DNA from: an uncultured Spartobacteria bacterium
Lineage (GTDB): Bacteria > Verrucomicrobiota > Verrucomicrobiia > Chthoniobacterales > UBA6821
Direction of reading: 5' to 3'
Length of the DNA: 40,309 nucleotides
Assembly: GCA_903826635.1 (NCBI GenBank)
Contig: CAIKFI010000046.1
Location: 1 to 40,309 of the forward strand
Shown here: positions 38,296 through 40,309 of the stretch, piece after piece
Layout: every line of letters starts with the position of its first letter
Position numbering within the stretch: position 1 is the first letter of the stretch
The notes under the pieces: model-generated
The model's database searches: none
What the model was told of the DNA's origin: nothing
Seen by the model: only the letters and a program-made list of their open reading frames with translations
Translations under genes and position numbers: made by a program

Positions 38296-38883
38296 ATGAT
38301 CAGGGCAATTCTTTTCATGGCTTTGCTTCTCGCGGTTGCCGATCGTGCTTTTGCGGATCGGATTCTTTGTAATCAAACCGCTTCGGACGATCAACCCAAA
38401 GAACGGAGGATGATGGATCGCATTCTTCATCCCGACACCACGTTGAAAAGCTCCTACAATAATAAAATATTCAACCCTTTAGGGAGTGTTAAAATGAAGG
38501 AATATAACACCAAAGAGTATGCGGGAATCAAAGAGTTCTCCTCAAAGTCTTTCATGACGAAGTCGTTTGACGGGATGAAAAAAAACTGGTCCGGGCTCCT
38601 CAAGTACGCCGATTTTTTTTCCCATAAAAAAACTAGTAAAGAGTATCAGGTGAAAAACTTTGAGGCCACCAAGTCGTTCCCCTCGAGGAATGTCAAGACA
38701 GGCAGCTATCCGGAGCTGGATAAAAAGAGTTCCTATTCCACGCAAGATTCCTATTCCACTCGAGAGTTTATCGAAAAAGGGAAGACACAAGGTGCGATTG
38801 ATAATAACGAGAAACTCCAGCAATCCATCAAAAAAGGGCTTTCCATCGATGAGGTGAGAAATCTCCTCAACAAAGCGCCTTGA
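38296..38883 (+). CDS. Putative secreted protein with periodic xxKx[YF] repeats
   Basis: Signal MIRAILFMALLLAVADRAFA; KMKEY NTKEY AGIKEF SSKSF MTKSF and later TSKEY QVKNF EATKSF; ATG 38296 preferred. Confidence 0.7.
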   Translation: MIRAILFMALLLAVADRAFADRILCNQTASDDQPKERRMMDRILHPDTTLKSSYNNKIFNPLGSVKMKEYNTKEYAGIKEFSSKSFMTKSFDGMKKNWSGLLKYADFFSHKKTSKEYQVKNFEATKSFPSRNVKTGSYPELDKKSSYSTQDSYSTREFIEKGKTQGAIDNNEKLQQSIKKGLSIDEVRNLLNKAP

Positions 38884-38928
38884 TTCTGTTCCCCTGCCAT
38901 CTCGCAATTTTAACAGTCAAGAAACCGA

Positions 38929-40107
38929 ATGAATCCTTTCGCCGATCAAATCGCCCCGCTCGTCTCCGGATGTGCCCAAGTCCTCAGTGAGAAGGAGCTC
39001 GCCGCCAAGTTAGCTCTGGGTCGCCCGCTCCGGGTGAAGCTTGGAGTCGATCCGACTTCTCCCGACATCCACCTTGGTCACACGGTCAGCCTTTCGAAAC
39101 TGCGACAGTTTCAGGAGTTCGGCCATGAGGCCATTCTGATCATCGGTGATTTCACGGCCATGATCGGCGACCCTAGCGGTCGCTCCGCGACACGTCCCCA
39201 TCTCAACCACGAGCAGGTCATGGAGCATGCCAAGACCTATCAGGAACAAGCGTTCCGGATCCTCGATCCCGAAAAAACCACTGTGCGTTACAACGGGGAG
39301 TGGTTCAAGGCGATGGGCTTCGAGGATGTCATCAGGCTGAACAGCCGGGTCACACTCCAGCAAATGCTCCAGCGTGAGGATTTCCGGGAACGTATCGACA
39401 AGGGGCTTCCCGTCCGCGCCCATGAGATCCAGTATCCGATCATGCAGGGATGGGACTCGGTCGTCATCAAGGCGGACGTTGAGTTGGGCGGCACCGATCA
39501 GTTGTTCAATATTCTCGTCGGCAGGGATCTCCAGCACGAAGAGGGGCAGCATCAGCAGGTTGCCATGATGCTCCCCATCTTGACCGGTTTAGATGGCGTT
39601 CAGAAGATGAGCAAGAGTCTTGGGAATGCTGTGGGTGTTGCCGAGGCTCCCGGTGAGATGTTCGGAAAGATCATGAGCATTTCCGACACCCAGATGACCG
39701 ACTTTTACCGACTTCTTCTTCATGAGGAGATTGATCCGACGATGCATCCGATGGAGGCCAAAAAATCATTGGCCGAACGGCTCACCACCCGATTCCACTC
39801 GGCATTGCTTGCCAAAGGTGCCCGGGAAGAGTTTGAACTCCGCTTCTCGAAGAAGGATCTGGAGGCTGCCGACCTGCCCTCCTACATTCCCGTCGAAGGA
39901 CTTCCCTGTGATATTGTTTCGCTCGGGGTGGATGCTTTTGAGAAGTCTTTTGGGGTTAAGAAGTCCCGTGGTGACGTCCGTCGCCTTGTCGAAGGGGGAA
40001 GTGTCTCCTGGCGGGGGGAGAAGATCACCGATCCCAAGGCCATGCTCTCCCTGGAAGAACCGGGTGTCCTGAAACTAGACCGCCGGAATGCTGTCAAAAT
40101 TGGTTAG
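38929..40107 (+). CDS. tyrS: Tyrosyl-tRNA synthetase
   Basis: LRVKLGVDPTSPDIHLGHTVSLSKLRQFQEFGHEAILIIGDFTAMIGDPSGRS; KMSKSLGN; C-terminal S4-like region. Confidence 0.96.
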   Translation: MNPFADQIAPLVSGCAQVLSEKELAAKLALGRPLRVKLGVDPTSPDIHLGHTVSLSKLRQFQEFGHEAILIIGDFTAMIGDPSGRSATRPHLNHEQVMEHAKTYQEQAFRILDPEKTTVRYNGEWFKAMGFEDVIRLNSRVTLQQMLQREDFRERIDKGLPVRAHEIQYPIMQGWDSVVIKADVELGGTDQLFNILVGRDLQHEEGQHQQVAMMLPILTGLDGVQKMSKSLGNAVGVAEAPGEMFGKIMSISDTQMTDFYRLLLHEEIDPTMHPMEAKKSLAERLTTRFHSALLAKGAREEFELRFSKKDLEAADLPSYIPVEGLPCDIVSLGVDAFEKSFGVKKSRGDVRRLVEGGSVSWRGEKITDPKAMLSLEEPGVLKLDRRNAVKIG

Positions 40108-40127
40108 GAATGGTTGAATTTCAATCC

Positions 40128-40309
40128 ATGAGTAACCTTTCCAAAGATCTTTCGTTCGACCAAAGGGCCTGTTTTATTGCGGGACCGGAAATCACGGGCA
40201 CCACGCTGATGTGTTCCTTGCTGGATGGGCATCCCAATCTGGCGGTTTTTCCTGAAGAGACCAACTACATGCGCACGGTTTTGCCCAGAATGGGTCATCT
40301 CCCGCTGCA
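40128..40309 (+). CDS. Sulfotransferase family protein, 3'-truncated by window end
   Basis: Own translation MSNLSKDLSFDQRACFIAGPEITGTTLMCSLLDGHPNLAVFPEETNYMRTVLPRMGHLPL, open to the window edge; PAPS 5'-phosphosulfate loop-like GxxxTGTTLM..LLDGHP; ATG 40110 is an alternative in-frame start. Confidence 0.7.
   Translation, partial: MSNLSKDLSFDQRACFIAGPEITGTTLMCSLLDGHPNLAVFPEETNYMRTVLPRMGHLPL

Noticed and set aside
40104-40298. Minus-strand 64-aa ORF at the window end
   Set aside because: Antisense to the sulfotransferase-like ORF, which has recognisable motifs

Overview
The window looks like an ordinary, gene-dense bacterial chromosome segment. From protein content it is possibly Verrucomicrobiota-like, but no taxonomic marker was tested. 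Main content: a complete F1Fo ATP synthase operon (atpB-E-F-H-A-G-D-C); a possible DR2241-like Fe-S protein, an amidohydrolase and a TPR membrane protein; RNase PH; ribosomal protein L28 plus a small conserved-looking ORF and a strong terminator; a rhodanese/SufE pair; a GT9 glycosyltransferase; tRNA-Asn; nuoE-nuoF; an SpmA/SpmB-like fusion; dCTP deaminase; serine acetyltransferase; an assimilatory sulfate reduction cluster (cysN-D-H-I, minus strand); a XerC-type recombinase; a GT4 glycosyltransferase; a circularly permuted ATP-grasp / alpha-E / transglutaminase cluster; a TatA / endonuclease-phosphatase / redoxin operon; a secreted aromatic-periodic repeat protein; TyrRS; and a sulfotransferase cut by the window end. 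I saw no phage, IS element or CRISPR array. The best second-look items are the secreted pentad-repeat protein (38296-38883), the 16-bp hairpin between atpE and atpF, the shortened ATP synthase delta subunit, the Cys-motif protein after atpC, and paired direct repeats upstream of the cys operon. No wholly new multi-gene system can be demonstrated from sequence alone. All family calls come from reading motifs by eye, with no database search.
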